Counted from the stretch's first letter, positions 1-9,508 are shown. The stretch: 64,000 nucleotides of DNA from UBA5109 sp965661005 (GCA_965661005.1 CBFICB010000002.1:124001-188000); one strand, 5' to 3'. Numbers and translations: made by a program. The notes: generated by a model from the sequence alone, not told the origin.

Positions 1-324
1 GTTCCAAACCTGCAATGTATAGCATTACCATAAGACTAATAGTACTTTAAAATAATTGAAATAATGAACTAGGAAGTGCCCCTAATTGGCCGATAGCAGA
101 CGTTAGAGACTTCACCTTTTTTTCTAAAATGGCCTCTAATGTACCAAAGCAGGTACTACCTAAACTACACAGCCTTAAATGACACCCCCGTACCCTAAAT
201 TAAGCCCCATCCCTAGGGATAAATTAAAAGGGATGATAATAGGTTTTGGTAACACTGATAGTAACACTATAATTAACTGAACTAATTTATTAATATATAA
301 TTCAATTAGTTAGTTTATATTATT

Positions 325-344
325 GAGTCTCTCCGTCCGCACCA
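325..344 (+). other. Partial tRNA-Leu 3' end (att-like)
   Basis: The 20 bases match the last part of a tRNA. They are the end of a T loop (AGT), a 5-nt T-stem strand (CTCTC), a 7-nt acceptor strand (CGTCCGC), discriminator A and encoded CCA. The acceptor strand would pair with GCGGACG, a usual 5' end of class II tRNA-Leu. GCGGACG is absent in the preceding 100 bases, so the tRNA body is missing. Such orphan 3' ends are the usual footprint of integrase-mediated insertion into a tRNA gene. That it marks an island boundary is inference, since no integrase is visible in the window. Confidence 0.55.
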
Positions 345-700
345 TTATAGATTAGAGTATAGATTAGAGACTTTGATGAAAAACCTTTTACGACCCTTCA
401 TCTTAGTTTTATTCTGATATTTTCTACTCCAGCATAACTGCCTTCGCTTTTCTTGATTTTCTCTCTTAGCTTTTTATTTAACTTTTTATTCTCTTTATTA
501 CCCTCTTTTTACCCTCGTTTTTCTGCCTTATTACCCTCTTACCTTTCTTGTTCTGTATTTCGTAAAAGCCCCAGAAGAATACCTTTTATATCTTGATAGT
601 TTGTCATTCTTATTTTTTCGCTGCTGTTTATAGTTATCTTTATATCGCTATCCCTTGGTCTTTTATAAAGCTATTTATTGCTAAACCTTTATTTTAATCC

Positions 701-740
701 AAAAAAAAACTGACCCAGCATAAGCTGGATCAGTTTTATT
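701..740 (-). terminator. Rho-independent terminator of the TonB receptor gene
   Basis: Read on the minus strand, a 12-bp stem (arms 724-735 and 708-719, one G-T wobble) closes a 4-nt loop and runs directly into eight T residues. It lies about 60 bases after the receptor stop codon. Stem, short loop and U-tract are all present, so the call is firm. Confidence 0.85.
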
Positions 741-795
741 CTTTTAGGCAAAAATTAGTTCAACTAAGCTTGCCCAAAGTGGAAATGTGGAGCTA

Positions 796-3063
796 TTAAA
801 ACTCCATATTTACCATGATGCCGAACTCACGAGGTCGTGCAACAACACCTTGGTCAACACCGCCCAGGAAGGCACCGAAACCACCTTGTTGATACCACTG
901 ATTACCCAGATTTCGACCCCAGATTGAATAACTCCAATCTGAATTAACTGGCTGATAAGTCATTTGACCACTCAAGAGACCAAATTGAGGTTGAAGTTTT
1001 TGCAACCTGATATCCTGAATCGTCACATACTTATTCGTCCAACCGTAATCCAGCCTGTAAGTCATACTGGAACCATTATCCTGATTCCAAACATACTGAG
1101 CACCGACAGAAGCCTGAAAGTCAGGAGCAAAGGCAAAACTTGAATTCAGACCAATGGTCCCTGCCTGACCGACATTAGTATAGGCCGTATCCAACCAACC
1201 AGCGGCAGCATTGATAGTAATGTTATCAGTGGCTGTCCACAGTAAGTCAAATTCAAAACCTGACATTTCAGCTTCACCAGCATTTTGCTGAGTGATGCTG
1301 CCCGGGACTAATGCTTCGCCCACCTGGATGTCTTCCCAGGTTCCATCAAAATAAGATGCATTTAATCTCAAATTGTTATCAAACAACATTGAGCGTACAC
1401 CAAATTCCATCTGGATAAGTCTCTCACCCGTAAAGGAAGTAAATACATTGGCTCCTCCAGGACCGATGGGAAGAGGGTTAGTATTGACACCACCACCATT
1501 AAAACCTTCAGAGTAAGTACCATAAAACATGATATCGTCAGTGAAGTCATATGCTAGAGACACACGTGGCGTAAATGCATAGAAATTGGCCTCACTATCT
1601 GATCTTTGGGTTCCTTTTGTGTAGGAGTAACCAGTATTAGGCCAGGTAGGCAATGGGTCAGCCGCTGCCCATGCGCCACCAGTGAATTCTTCTTCTGAAT
1701 ATCGCCCACCAACAGTAAGAATCAAGTCATCAGTTATATCATAGTCAAGCTCAAAGAATAGGGAGGTATCTTCTCGGTTTTCCTCAGTGATTTGATTTCT
1801 TTGCCTGAATGGCTGCCCTGCAAGAGGTCCACCTGGATAAACTAGTGGTACCAAAGTGCCAGTATTATCTAGAACCGGCATAAACTGCCAATCGAAACGA
1901 CGTTGTCTGTCCTCTACACTATTGGCATAAAAACCAAGCACCCAATCAAGTCTGTCACCATCACTGATCAGCTGAAGTTCCTGACTCCATTCATTGACTC
2001 TGGCACCTGTGAAAATTTCGAAAAATTGATATTCAGTTGCATCCAGATCTGCCAAGGCATCACTATCATACTCCCTCTTACCGGTAATCGATCTTAATGA
2101 CAAAGTATCGCTAATATTCCAGTTAATAGTCATATTCATCGATGTTGAATCTAAGCGCCAACCTGGCCCAGCAAAGGTTGAGGTATTTCGATACTCTTCT
2201 CGTCCACCAAAGGCCTGAGTCGCATCAGTAAAATTGACGCCAGGAATAGCCTGCATCTGAATAGCAAAAGCTTGATTATCATTGACGTCATAAAGAACGT
2301 CCGCATTGGGATGGTTTGGATTACTTTGGGTAGAAGTAATATCAAACCTGACATCAACATCAGCATTGGCATGCCAAAGCATATCCAGTCGTGTTACGGT
2401 GTTATCTTCATCACCGTGTTGTATTTGTGCATTACCACTTTGAACATAACCATCTTTTTGGCTGTTAAAGTAGGTCAACTTGGTTAAAAAGTTTGGCGTT
2501 ATTGGTACATCAACATTTGCAGTTATTTGTCTTTGGTTGAAGTTACCAACATTCAGGCGAACTCTTGCCCCCATTTGATCTGCAGGAGCTCTTGAAACAT
2601 AACTGATTGCTCCACCCATGGCATTTTTACCAAATAAAGTACCCTGCGGGCCTTTTAAGACCTCAATACGCTCTAATTCAACAATACTGGCAAGCGAGCC
2701 TTGAATACCGGTTTGGGCAACACCGTCCAAATAACGGGCTACACCCGGTATACCACGCATAGTGAAGTTACCACTTGTAGGACCGGTAGTACCGCCACCA
2801 CGAATCATGACATTCGGTAATAGCAGGTCTAAATTTTCGACGTTTTCAATATTTCTACTTTGCAGATCTTCTGCACTAAAAGCAGTGATAGTAATTGGAA
2901 CATCCTGAAGTGCCTGCTCTCTTCTTTGAGCAGTAACCACTATTTCTTCTATGCCTTGCGCAAAGGTAGTAGTACTCAATAAACCTGGCGTCAATGAAAC
3001 GATAGCCGCGATCGGCCATGCTAATTTCGAAATCTTACCGGGATGGCGATTTGATTTTCTCAT
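796..3063 (-). CDS. TonB-dependent outer-membrane receptor
   Basis: 755 aa. It begins with a Sec signal peptide (about residues 1-36, hydrophobic core then TFAQG). A TonB-box-like stretch IEEIVVTAQRR follows, then a plug domain (about 50-165, with VLKGPQGTLFGKNAMGGAISY). The rest is a large 22-strand-type beta-barrel ending in Phe. Such receptors import siderophores, haem, cobalamin or glycans across the outer membrane using TonB-ExbBD energy. The substrate cannot be read from the sequence. Its closest style is the IEEIVVTAQRR receptors abundant in marine heterotrophs. The start has a good ribosome site (AAAGGGG, 7 nt before ATG). It is a single-gene unit with its own terminator downstream and a palindromic operator candidate 56 bp upstream. 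Confidence 0.9.
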   Translation of the reverse strand: MRKSNRHPGKISKLAWPIAAIVSLTPGLLSTTTFAQGIEEIVVTAQRREQALQDVPITITAFSAEDLQSRNIENVENLDLLLPNVMIRGGGTTGPTSGNFTMRGIPGVARYLDGVAQTGIQGSLASIVELERIEVLKGPQGTLFGKNAMGGAISYVSRAPADQMGARVRLNVGNFNQRQITANVDVPITPNFLTKLTYFNSQKDGYVQSGNAQIQHGDEDNTVTRLDMLWHANADVDVRFDITSTQSNPNHPNADVLYDVNDNQAFAIQMQAIPGVNFTDATQAFGGREEYRNTSTFAGPGWRLDSTSMNMTINWNISDTLSLRSITGKREYDSDALADLDATEYQFFEIFTGARVNEWSQELQLISDGDRLDWVLGFYANSVEDRQRRFDWQFMPVLDNTGTLVPLVYPGGPLAGQPFRQRNQITEENREDTSLFFELDYDITDDLILTVGGRYSEEEFTGGAWAAADPLPTWPNTGYSYTKGTQRSDSEANFYAFTPRVSLAYDFTDDIMFYGTYSEGFNGGGVNTNPLPIGPGGANVFTSFTGERLIQMEFGVRSMLFDNNLRLNASYFDGTWEDIQVGEALVPGSITQQNAGEAEMSGFEFDLLWTATDNITINAAAGWLDTAYTNVGQAGTIGLNSSFAFAPDFQASVGAQYVWNQDNGSSMTYRLDYGWTNKYVTIQDIRLQKLQPQFGLLSGQMTYQPVNSDWSYSIWGRNLGNQWYQQGGFGAFLGGVDQGVVARPREFGIMVNMEF

Positions 3064-3454
3064 TTAATTCCCCTTTGTTTCTTGTATTAAGATATTTTAA
3101 TTGTAGAAATTTCTTAAATTTGATTGAACTCAATCAAACAATCGGTTGAATATACATTATTCTTACACATTTTATAAGCATTTTTAGTAATTTAAGCCCA
3201 AAAATTAAGCGACTACTTAATCACCTTAAACACCGGTATTTGAAGTGTTTTAAAATCTTGCCGATAACTTGAGCATTCTACTTTGCGCGCGCTCTCATCC
3301 TCACACCCACACACCCACACATAAATAACAATATCTCAAAGTTAATTAATATGGAGAACAGGTACTGTATATTTCACTTAAGTTACTGATTTAGAATAAT
3401 ATTTATATTTTTACAATTGCAGCACTAAAAATATTATTAAGTGATGTTAGCGCA
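3064..3454. other. Intergenic region, receptor promoter side
   Basis: 391 bases without a gene. They hold the upstream region of the TonB receptor, including the palindrome at 3119-3138. A short ACACCC-type simple repeat lies at about 3300-3325. No hairpin followed by a T-run is visible after the stop codon of the DUF5916 gene at 3455. Confidence 0.6.
3119..3138. promoter_or_regulatory. Perfect palindrome, operator candidate
   Basis: Two 9-bp arms, TTTGATTGA and TCAATCAAA, flank a 2-base centre, 56 bp before the TonB receptor start codon where a promoter would lie. It does not resemble a Fur box, so an iron-repressor reading is not supported. A dimeric regulator such as a TetR- or LysR-type protein is possible, but none is encoded next to it. 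Confidence 0.5.
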
Positions 3455-5662
3455 TTAAAACCTGAAGTTTTTGGAGTACTTCAGAACAAGTTCAGAGTCT
3501 CTGGCGTTCATCCCATTGAAAACTCCGTCTGAATCAAAGTTATAGTTAACTACCAGGTAAAAGTTCTCACCTGCCTGAGGATTCCAGTTTAGCCTGCTGT
3601 TAAGGCCCACCAATGAAGACAAATTGTCATATTGCACCAAATTGATCCAGGACCAGGTTGAAGTGAAGGCCACGGTGGTATTAAGTCTTACCAAACGAGT
3701 AGTAAATTCACCCTGTGGGAGTTCTACATCTGTATAACGATAAGTGAAATTTGTAGAAAAGCGAGGGCTCGGCTGCCAGCCCAAGCCCAACCCAATCTCT
3801 CTTTGTTCACCATTATAGAAATCACCCTGCTTGTAACTGATGTCTGGTATAAAAGACCTGAATTCGGAGCTTTCAAGACCAAATTCAGCACTTTTAAAAG
3901 AATACTCACCTGCAGGGATAACAATTCCAGGACTGATTTCAAAATCAGCAACTAAACCCTCACGCTCACGTTGCACATCCAGGTAGAGACGATCTGCCTG
4001 GTGACTGTTCAAACTAAACAAGCGCGAAGATAGCTCTTCACTTTGCATTTCACCATTATCTATTCGACGAGTATGGTTATATCTGACTCTGCCGAAATAA
4101 TATCGCAATAAGGTATTGTCACTGGTGAAGTAGCGACCCTGAAGCTCAGTGCTCAACTGCTCTATCCCTCTCCGATTGGCAAAACCAAGGGCCGGATTGT
4201 ATTCAGCTCCAATATAGTTATAACCCACGGTACCACTGAAGCCGGTGTTCTCGGTATTAAGATCAAGATTGGCACTGTAAGCTTTATCATCTCCATTTAA
4301 GCCATCCGTATCGCTTTGCTGATACCAGAAATCCCCGGTCAGAGTATGGCTAGTTGCAAAACGGGTGTTTCGATACCTGAAGTCCACACCGGCCAGAGCA
4401 TTATCGCTAAGACTGTTAGGGTCACCCTGAGTGAAAATCGCCCCGACACGGGACTCTCCCAAAATATTTTGTGTTATACGCCCGACAAAAAGAGGCTCAT
4501 CCTGTACGCCCGTTCTTTCACCCTGCTGTACCATTAAGGCGCCAACACTCAAGTTACCAACTCGACCTGCCAATTTTCCTCCAACATCAATATCCACTGG
4601 CTGCCCAGTTCTGGCATCCAGACCAATGCGTCTTGAATAAAATGGCGTGCCATTATTATTGCCACCGCCACCAAAACTGAATATTTCGGCATCCTGTAAA
4701 AAGAAGTCACGCTTTTCCGGAAAAAATAATGAAAACCGAGTCAGATTAACCTGTCGATCATCCACCTCTGTAGCAGAGAAATCAGTATTCAGAGTTAGTG
4801 CGCCAGTTAGGTTAGGCGTGAATTTATAAAAAACATCGAGTGAAGGATCAAACCTCGAATCAGTGGTGTTGTTAATGTGATCCTCGGCATTTCCTACCGT
4901 CACAGATGGCACGATATCCAGACCTAAACCCTGTTGTAAGCCATGCATACCGACAATCTGGCCTCCCGTTGAGGGGTCTATAGCCCGATTAAATGAAGAC
5001 CAGGCCAGTCTTTCATTCGTCCGTGCAATTTCCCGCTCAAGATTAAAACCCCAGGTTGCTGTATTCGGGTCAAAATTCATCGTTGTAAACGGAATGGCTA
5101 TTTCAGTAGTCCAGCCCATCTCATCTGTTTGAGAATCTACCTGCCAGATACCTGTCCAATCGAAATTTACACTCGTGGGACTTTCAAACACGGCATCGTC
5201 TCGAATTGCATTAGGGTTGGTGACAAAACGAAAAGCCGTTCTACTGTTGTTAAAGGTGTCCAAAATAACATGCACATTGTCATCAAAGCGTATGGATCGA
5301 CCCTGAATCATGGTCCTGGCAATGATCTCTTCCGGTTCAGTATCAAATAAGCGCGCTGCTACATAAAAATAATTGTCGTCATAGGTGACGTAAAAAATAC
5401 TTTCCTGAGAAGGTTCACCATGGTCTATAGGGTTAACTTGATGCAAATCTGTTATTACAGTGGCCTGCTGCCAGATTTCATCATCAAGCACGCCATCAAT
5501 GACCGGTGTTAATGTGGTGCGATGAATATCAGTCGACTTCCTTATAAAAGTCGAAGTAGCATCAGTAGCAGCGCCTGTTGTAGAGTTTTGGGCATTAAGC
5601 CCAGCCGGGAACAGACCAAGCAAGACGAGGAGGTATAAAAATTGCTTCTTCAAAGGCTTCAT
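3455..5662 (-). CDS. DUF5916 protein, CBM9-like domain plus beta-barrel
   Basis: 735 aa. A signal peptide (about 1-24, ending LNAQ) is followed by an N-terminal carbohydrate-binding-module-9-like domain (about 45-245). This carries the family phrases PVIDGVLDDEIWQQA, FYVTYDDNYFYVAARLFD and WTTEIAIPFTTMNF. The rest resembles the DUF5916 barrel (FSLFFPEKRDFFLQDAEIF, then alternating aromatic strands) and ends in KNFRF, a typical outer-membrane C-terminus. The family is common in marine Gammaproteobacteria and Bacteroidota. Its function is not established; glycan binding or passage is inferred from the CBM9-like part. It sits head-to-tail between the receptor gene and the DUF938 gene, 84 bp after the latter. 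Confidence 0.8.
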   Translation of the reverse strand: MKPLKKQFLYLLVLLGLFPAGLNAQNSTTGAATDATSTFIRKSTDIHRTTLTPVIDGVLDDEIWQQATVITDLHQVNPIDHGEPSQESIFYVTYDDNYFYVAARLFDTEPEEIIARTMIQGRSIRFDDNVHVILDTFNNSRTAFRFVTNPNAIRDDAVFESPTSVNFDWTGIWQVDSQTDEMGWTTEIAIPFTTMNFDPNTATWGFNLEREIARTNERLAWSSFNRAIDPSTGGQIVGMHGLQQGLGLDIVPSVTVGNAEDHINNTTDSRFDPSLDVFYKFTPNLTGALTLNTDFSATEVDDRQVNLTRFSLFFPEKRDFFLQDAEIFSFGGGGNNNGTPFYSRRIGLDARTGQPVDIDVGGKLAGRVGNLSVGALMVQQGERTGVQDEPLFVGRITQNILGESRVGAIFTQGDPNSLSDNALAGVDFRYRNTRFATSHTLTGDFWYQQSDTDGLNGDDKAYSANLDLNTENTGFSGTVGYNYIGAEYNPALGFANRRGIEQLSTELQGRYFTSDNTLLRYYFGRVRYNHTRRIDNGEMQSEELSSRLFSLNSHQADRLYLDVQREREGLVADFEISPGIVIPAGEYSFKSAEFGLESSEFRSFIPDISYKQGDFYNGEQREIGLGLGWQPSPRFSTNFTYRYTDVELPQGEFTTRLVRLNTTVAFTSTWSWINLVQYDNLSSLVGLNSRLNWNPQAGENFYLVVNYNFDSDGVFNGMNARDSELVLKYSKNFRF

Positions 5663-5746
5663 TCTTATTATTATTTCTCGATTTTCATGAATCTTAATTG
5701 TATTAGAAATATCGAATCTGACTTAGCTTTTCTTGCTTTTTACTGC

Positions 5747-6340
5747 TCATTCTTTGCGCCATATCAGGCACTGGTTATTTGCAGGCATATCTCTATCTTC
5801 CAATAATATAAAGCCGTTTACTGTAGCAAGTTGATTAATTTTTTCAAAGTCGCGAATCCCACTTAAAGGATCACGATCTTTTAGCCATATATCAAAACCT
5901 GCATTGCTCTCACTAGTGAATTCACCATGGTAATTAAAAGGACCATAAACACATAGAGTGCCGCCACTTTTTAGAGCCTTGCCGGCCCCTTTAAAAAAGT
6001 CCGAGTTAAAGGCTTCTGGCATGATATGGAGACAATTGGCACTATACAAGCCATTCACCCTATCAACTGGCCAATCTTGCTGAGTGACATCTAGAATTTC
6101 AGCCGACATCAGGTTGTCGGGGATATTGCCTGACATGCCAGCTAATAAGGTCCTCATATTTTCTGGGATTTCACTGGGTATCCAAATGACTTCAGGTAGG
6201 TGTTGAGAAAAGTAAAGGGCATGCTGGGCAGTGCCGCTACCAACTTCCAATATACGATCACCGGCCTTGAAGTAAGTTGAGATCACTTCTAGGATGGGCT
6301 CTTTGTTATTATCTGCAGCTTGATTGAAAGGTTTATCCAT
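5747..6340 (-). CDS. DUF938 family SAM-dependent methyltransferase-like protein
   Basis: 197 aa, the usual length of the DUF938 family. The N-terminus carries AADNNKEPILEVI, then the SAM-binding motif I ILEVGSGTAQHALYFSQHLP (about 34-53). Later motifs NCLHIMPEA and LCVYGPFNYHGEFTSESNAG are also family signatures. The protein is cytosolic, without signal or membrane segments. The substrate is unknown. It is transcribed on the minus strand between the coiled-coil membrane protein gene and the DUF5916 gene. The start at 6340 is kept because the conserved N-terminus begins there. Confidence 0.85.
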   Translation of the reverse strand: MDKPFNQAADNNKEPILEVISTYFKAGDRILEVGSGTAQHALYFSQHLPEVIWIPSEIPENMRTLLAGMSGNIPDNLMSAEILDVTQQDWPVDRVNGLYSANCLHIMPEAFNSDFFKGAGKALKSGGTLCVYGPFNYHGEFTSESNAGFDIWLKDRDPLSGIRDFEKINQLATVNGFILLEDRDMPANNQCLIWRKE

Positions 6341-6444
6341 CTCTTCTTAATATTCCTTAAGATGCAACAGATGCAACGCAAATTACCACAGCGCTATTTA
6401 GCGTTTGTTAATCAACTTAGGGCTTTAGTTTTTTAGGAACTTTT

Positions 6445-7269
6445 TTATAGAGCAGTTGGCGATGGTGACATTCTCGCCACTCGCTCTTCAAGTTCATTCA
6501 GGCTTTGTTGAATAGAATTAAGCGTCTGATTCAAACTCAATCGATATAAGTTGATCGACTCAATATCCTGCTCATTGATATTAACTCTGTTTTCAAGACC
6601 AGAACCTTCCAGTTGCAGAGAAGACTTCAGAGTATCCAGATCACCAGTAATACTGCTCAGCTGCTGATTAATATTTAAATTATTTAAAGCAGCAACATTA
6701 CTGTTGAGATTATTGATTTGGTTGCGAATGGTTGCAACAAGCTGATCATTCTGATCAAGATTAGCAGCCTGCTGATTAATCATGCTTGCCTGATTTGCCA
6801 AGACTGTTTCTATTTCGGTAAGATTTCCTGCCTGATTTTCTAGCGTTGAATTGATTCCAGCAATGTCTGAACGCAGAACATTTCTTGCCGCCCATAATTT
6901 ATCTATTTCAGAAAAGTTAAAATCCACTCGCTCCAACAATCCCATCGAAGATTGTTCAGCAGATTCATCGACAAGATTCAGGCGGTTTTCCAGCTGTACA
7001 ATGCGATCACTGGAACGATCCAAAGCTATTTGTATTTCCTGGCCTTGTCCATAAAAATAATATGCCCCACCAGCACTGCCAAGCATTCCCAAGACTAAAA
7101 CAGCCAGCAAAAACTTAAGTCCAGCACTCGCCCCTGTTGCAACAGCAACTTGATTGCCTCCTCCACCAGATGACATCGAGTTGCCACGCTTTTTTTTACG
7201 GTGAGTGACAAGCTCATCCCGCTCAGGGACAATTGAAAAGTCGTCGTAATCTCTCTCTTCGGTGCTCAT
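6445..7269 (-). CDS. Single-pass membrane protein with long coiled coil
   Basis: 274 aa, not recognised as a named family. Residues 1-48 are polar and cytoplasmic, rich in acidic and then basic residues, with a GGGG stretch. One transmembrane helix follows (about 50-72, LKFLLAVLVLGMLGSAGGAYYF). From about 78 to 268 the protein is an almost continuous coiled coil rich in Asn, Gln, Leu and Ile, with repeated NQxxNL patterns; this part would lie in the periplasm. The layout resembles envelope scaffolding or division-associated proteins, but no function can be assigned. It lies about 200 bp downstream of groEL, beyond the groEL terminator, so it probably has its own promoter. Confidence 0.7.
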   Translation of the reverse strand: MSTEERDYDDFSIVPERDELVTHRKKKRGNSMSSGGGGNQVAVATGASAGLKFLLAVLVLGMLGSAGGAYYFYGQGQEIQIALDRSSDRIVQLENRLNLVDESAEQSSMGLLERVDFNFSEIDKLWAARNVLRSDIAGINSTLENQAGNLTEIETVLANQASMINQQAANLDQNDQLVATIRNQINNLNSNVAALNNLNINQQLSSITGDLDTLKSSLQLEGSGLENRVNINEQDIESINLYRLSLNQTLNSIQQSLNELEERVARMSPSPTAL

Positions 7270-7435
7270 GCTGGGTATTATATTTACTTTGCTGTGAAAA
7301 GTATAAATTCGTTTATAGATTAGTGCTAAAAAGCTGTTTTTTAACTGTTTTTTACTTCTAAAGCAGCAAAATTAGCGCTTTGACCATAGATTACAGAATA
7401 TTCCGCAGTTAATTACTCAGAAACGATGCGCCAAT

Positions 7436-7462
7436 AAAAAACCCGCACTAGGCGGGTTTTTT
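7436..7462 (-). terminator. groESL terminator
   Basis: A compact hairpin with CCCGC and GCGGG arms and a 5-nt loop is flanked by A6 and T6, so it could work in both directions. On the minus strand it lies just after the groEL stop codon at 7478 and closes the groES-groEL unit. Confidence 0.85.
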
Positions 7463-7477
7463 AGAGCAAGGCTTGAA

Positions 7478-9115
7478 TTACATCATTCCGCCCATACCGC
7501 CCATGCCGCCCATGTCAGGCATTGGTGCAGCAGGTTTTTCTTCAGGAATTTCAGCTATCATTGCTTCGGTAGTAATCATCAACCCAGCAACAGATCCAGC
7601 TGCTTGAAGTGCTGAACGAGTAACTTTTGTTGGGTCAAGTATACCCATCTCCAGCATATCGCCATATTCACCCGCAGCAGCGTTATAGCCTTTGTTACCT
7701 TTCAGTGACCGTACTTTATCCAGCACTACTGCGCCGTCATCACCAGAGTTCTCGGCAATTTGACGTAAAGGCATAGTCAGGGCACGTTGCAGAATATTCA
7801 GACCAACATTCTGGTCTTCATTTTCACCTTCAAGCCCAATAACCTTTTGCAGAGCGCGAACAAGAGCAACACCACCACCAGGTACTACACCTTCTTCAAC
7901 AGCTGCACGAGTTGCATGCAAAGCATCTTCAACACGAGCTTTCTTCTCTTTCATTTCGATTTCAGTACCGGCGCCAACTTTGATGACAGCAACACCACCA
8001 GCAAGTTTTGCAACACGTTCCTGAAGTTTTTCGCGATCATAATCAGACGATGTTTCTTCAATCTGTGCTCTGATTTGAGTCACACGAGCCTGAATTGCCG
8101 CAGCTTCTCCAGCTCCATCAATAATTGTTGTATTGTCTTTAGAAAGGATAACTCGCTTAGCAGAACCCATGTCTTCTACTGTAGCACCTTCAAGGTTTAA
8201 GCCAACTTCTTCAGCAATCACTGTGCCACCGGTTAAGATACTGATGTCAGCCAACATAGCTTTACGACGATCACCAAAACCAGGCGCTTTAACAGCCGCA
8301 ACTTTAACAATGCCACGCATGTTGTTGACAACCAAAGTCGCAAGCGCTTCGCCTTCTACATCTTCAGCAATAACCAATAAAGGACGTCCTGCCTTAGCCA
8401 CGCCTTCGAGCAATGGCAGCATCTCACGAATATTACTTACTTTTTTCTCAACCAAAAGAATCAACGGATCTTCCAGTTCAACAGTCATGTTGTCCTGATT
8501 ATTAACAAAATAAGGTGAGAGGTAACCGCGATCAAACTGCATACCTTCAACAACATCTAACTCATTTTGCAAACCGGAACCATCCTCAACGGTAATAACA
8601 CCTTCTTTACCTACTTTTTCCATTGCATCAGCAATAATGTCACCAACCGTGGTATCCGAGTTAGCTGAAATACTACCTACCTGGGCAATAGCTTTAGTTT
8701 CAGTACAAGGCTGAGACATCTTACCTAGTGCTTCAACAACAGCAGAAACACCTTTATCAATTCCACGTTTTAAATCCATTGGGTTCATACCGGCAGCGAC
8801 AGACTTTAAGCCTTCATTTAGAATAGCTTGAGCTAACACAGTCGCAGTAGTTGTACCGTCACCAGCAAGGTCTGAAGTCTGAGAAGCCACTTCCTTAACC
8901 ATTTGCGCGCCCATGTTTTCAAATTTATCTTCTAGCTCGATTTCTTTTGCTACAGATACACCATCTTTAGTGACTGTCGGGGCACCAAAAGATTTATCCA
9001 GTACCACATTGCGACCTTTTGGTCCCAGAGTAACTTTGACAGCATCTGCCAGTAGGTTTACGCCCTTCAACATGCGTTGGCGGGCCTTATCTCCAAATAA
9101 CACTTCTTTAGCCAT
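7478..9115 (-). CDS. groEL: Chaperonin GroEL (60 kDa)
   Basis: 545 aa, the standard length. It is the ATP-driven double-ring chaperonin that folds cytosolic proteins with GroES. Visible family landmarks are KEVLFGDKARQRML at the start, VTLGPKGRNVVLDK, the ATP-binding GDGTTTATVLAQ (about 86-97), VVPGGGVALVRA near 411, and the C-terminal GGM-repeat tail (MGGMGGMGGMM). It is transcribed directly after groES with a 57-bp gap and ends at a strong terminator. One chaperonin operon is seen in the window. Confidence 0.98.
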   Translation of the reverse strand: MAKEVLFGDKARQRMLKGVNLLADAVKVTLGPKGRNVVLDKSFGAPTVTKDGVSVAKEIELEDKFENMGAQMVKEVASQTSDLAGDGTTTATVLAQAILNEGLKSVAAGMNPMDLKRGIDKGVSAVVEALGKMSQPCTETKAIAQVGSISANSDTTVGDIIADAMEKVGKEGVITVEDGSGLQNELDVVEGMQFDRGYLSPYFVNNQDNMTVELEDPLILLVEKKVSNIREMLPLLEGVAKAGRPLLVIAEDVEGEALATLVVNNMRGIVKVAAVKAPGFGDRRKAMLADISILTGGTVIAEEVGLNLEGATVEDMGSAKRVILSKDNTTIIDGAGEAAAIQARVTQIRAQIEETSSDYDREKLQERVAKLAGGVAVIKVGAGTEIEMKEKKARVEDALHATRAAVEEGVVPGGGVALVRALQKVIGLEGENEDQNVGLNILQRALTMPLRQIAENSGDDGAVVLDKVRSLKGNKGYNAAAGEYGDMLEMGILDPTKVTRSALQAAGSVAGLMITTEAMIAEIPEEKPAAPMPDMGGMGGMGGMM

Positions 9116-9172
9116 TGTCTTAATTCCTATTATTCAATTTGTTAATAAATTGTTTCTTAAAATTGTTCTGGC

Positions 9173-9463
9173 TTAACCTTCTACAACACCAAAAATTTCA
9201 CTTTCATTAAGGATAAGCAGTTCTTCATCCCCAAGCTTGATTGTGTTGCTGGCATATTTACCAAAAATCACTTTATCGCCTGCTTTCAGGTCAACTGGCC
9301 TTACATCTCCATTGTCTAAAAGGCGACCGGGACCTACGGCCACAACTTCACCTTGAGATGGTTTTTCAGTAGCAGAACCTGGAAGGACAATGCCGCCAGC
9401 TGATGTCGTTTCTTCTTCTTGACGTCGTACCACGACTCGGTCTTGTAAAGGACGAATTTTCAT
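9173..9463 (-). CDS. groES: Co-chaperonin GroES
   Basis: 96 aa, the standard length. It forms the heptameric lid of GroEL. Landmarks are MKIRPLQDRVVVRR, the mobile loop EETTSAGGIVLPGSA (about 17-31), the KPSQGEVVAVGPG segment and KYASNTIKLGDEELLIL. The start has GGAG about 10 nt upstream. It is the first gene of the groESL unit. An imperfect inverted repeat and a weak sigma-32-like promoter lie in the 100 bp before it. Confidence 0.98.
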   Translation of the reverse strand: MKIRPLQDRVVVRRQEEETTSAGGIVLPGSATEKPSQGEVVAVGPGRLLDNGDVRPVDLKAGDKVIFGKYASNTIKLGDEELLILNESEIFGVVEG

Positions 9464-9508
9464 AGTTTGTATTCTCCAAAACTATCTGGTGTTAATAATG
9501 CGTTGAAT

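Larger units (their letters stand above)
1..795. other. Gene-poor left end
   Basis: No convincing gene is visible on either strand. The stretch is strongly AT-rich, with long T-rich tracts at 420-700 that repeat the word TACCCTC. On the minus strand a Lys/Glu-rich reading frame starts with ATG at 607 but meets TAA codons after about 22 and 35 codons, so it is at best a decayed fragment. The only recognisable items are the tRNA-Leu 3'-end copy at 325-344 and the terminator at 701-740, annotated separately. Confidence 0.6.

Noticed and set aside
225..344. Complete tRNA-Leu gene
   Set aside because: The 5' acceptor strand, D arm and anticodon arm are absent upstream of the 3' fragment.
363..607. 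Small Lys/Glu-rich minus-strand gene from the ATG at 607
   Set aside because: Two in-frame TAA codons within 35 codons and low-complexity composition; at best a decayed fragment.
7787..8498. Two overlapping long frames antisense to groEL
   Set aside because: Shadow frames of a strongly conserved gene, without family resemblance.
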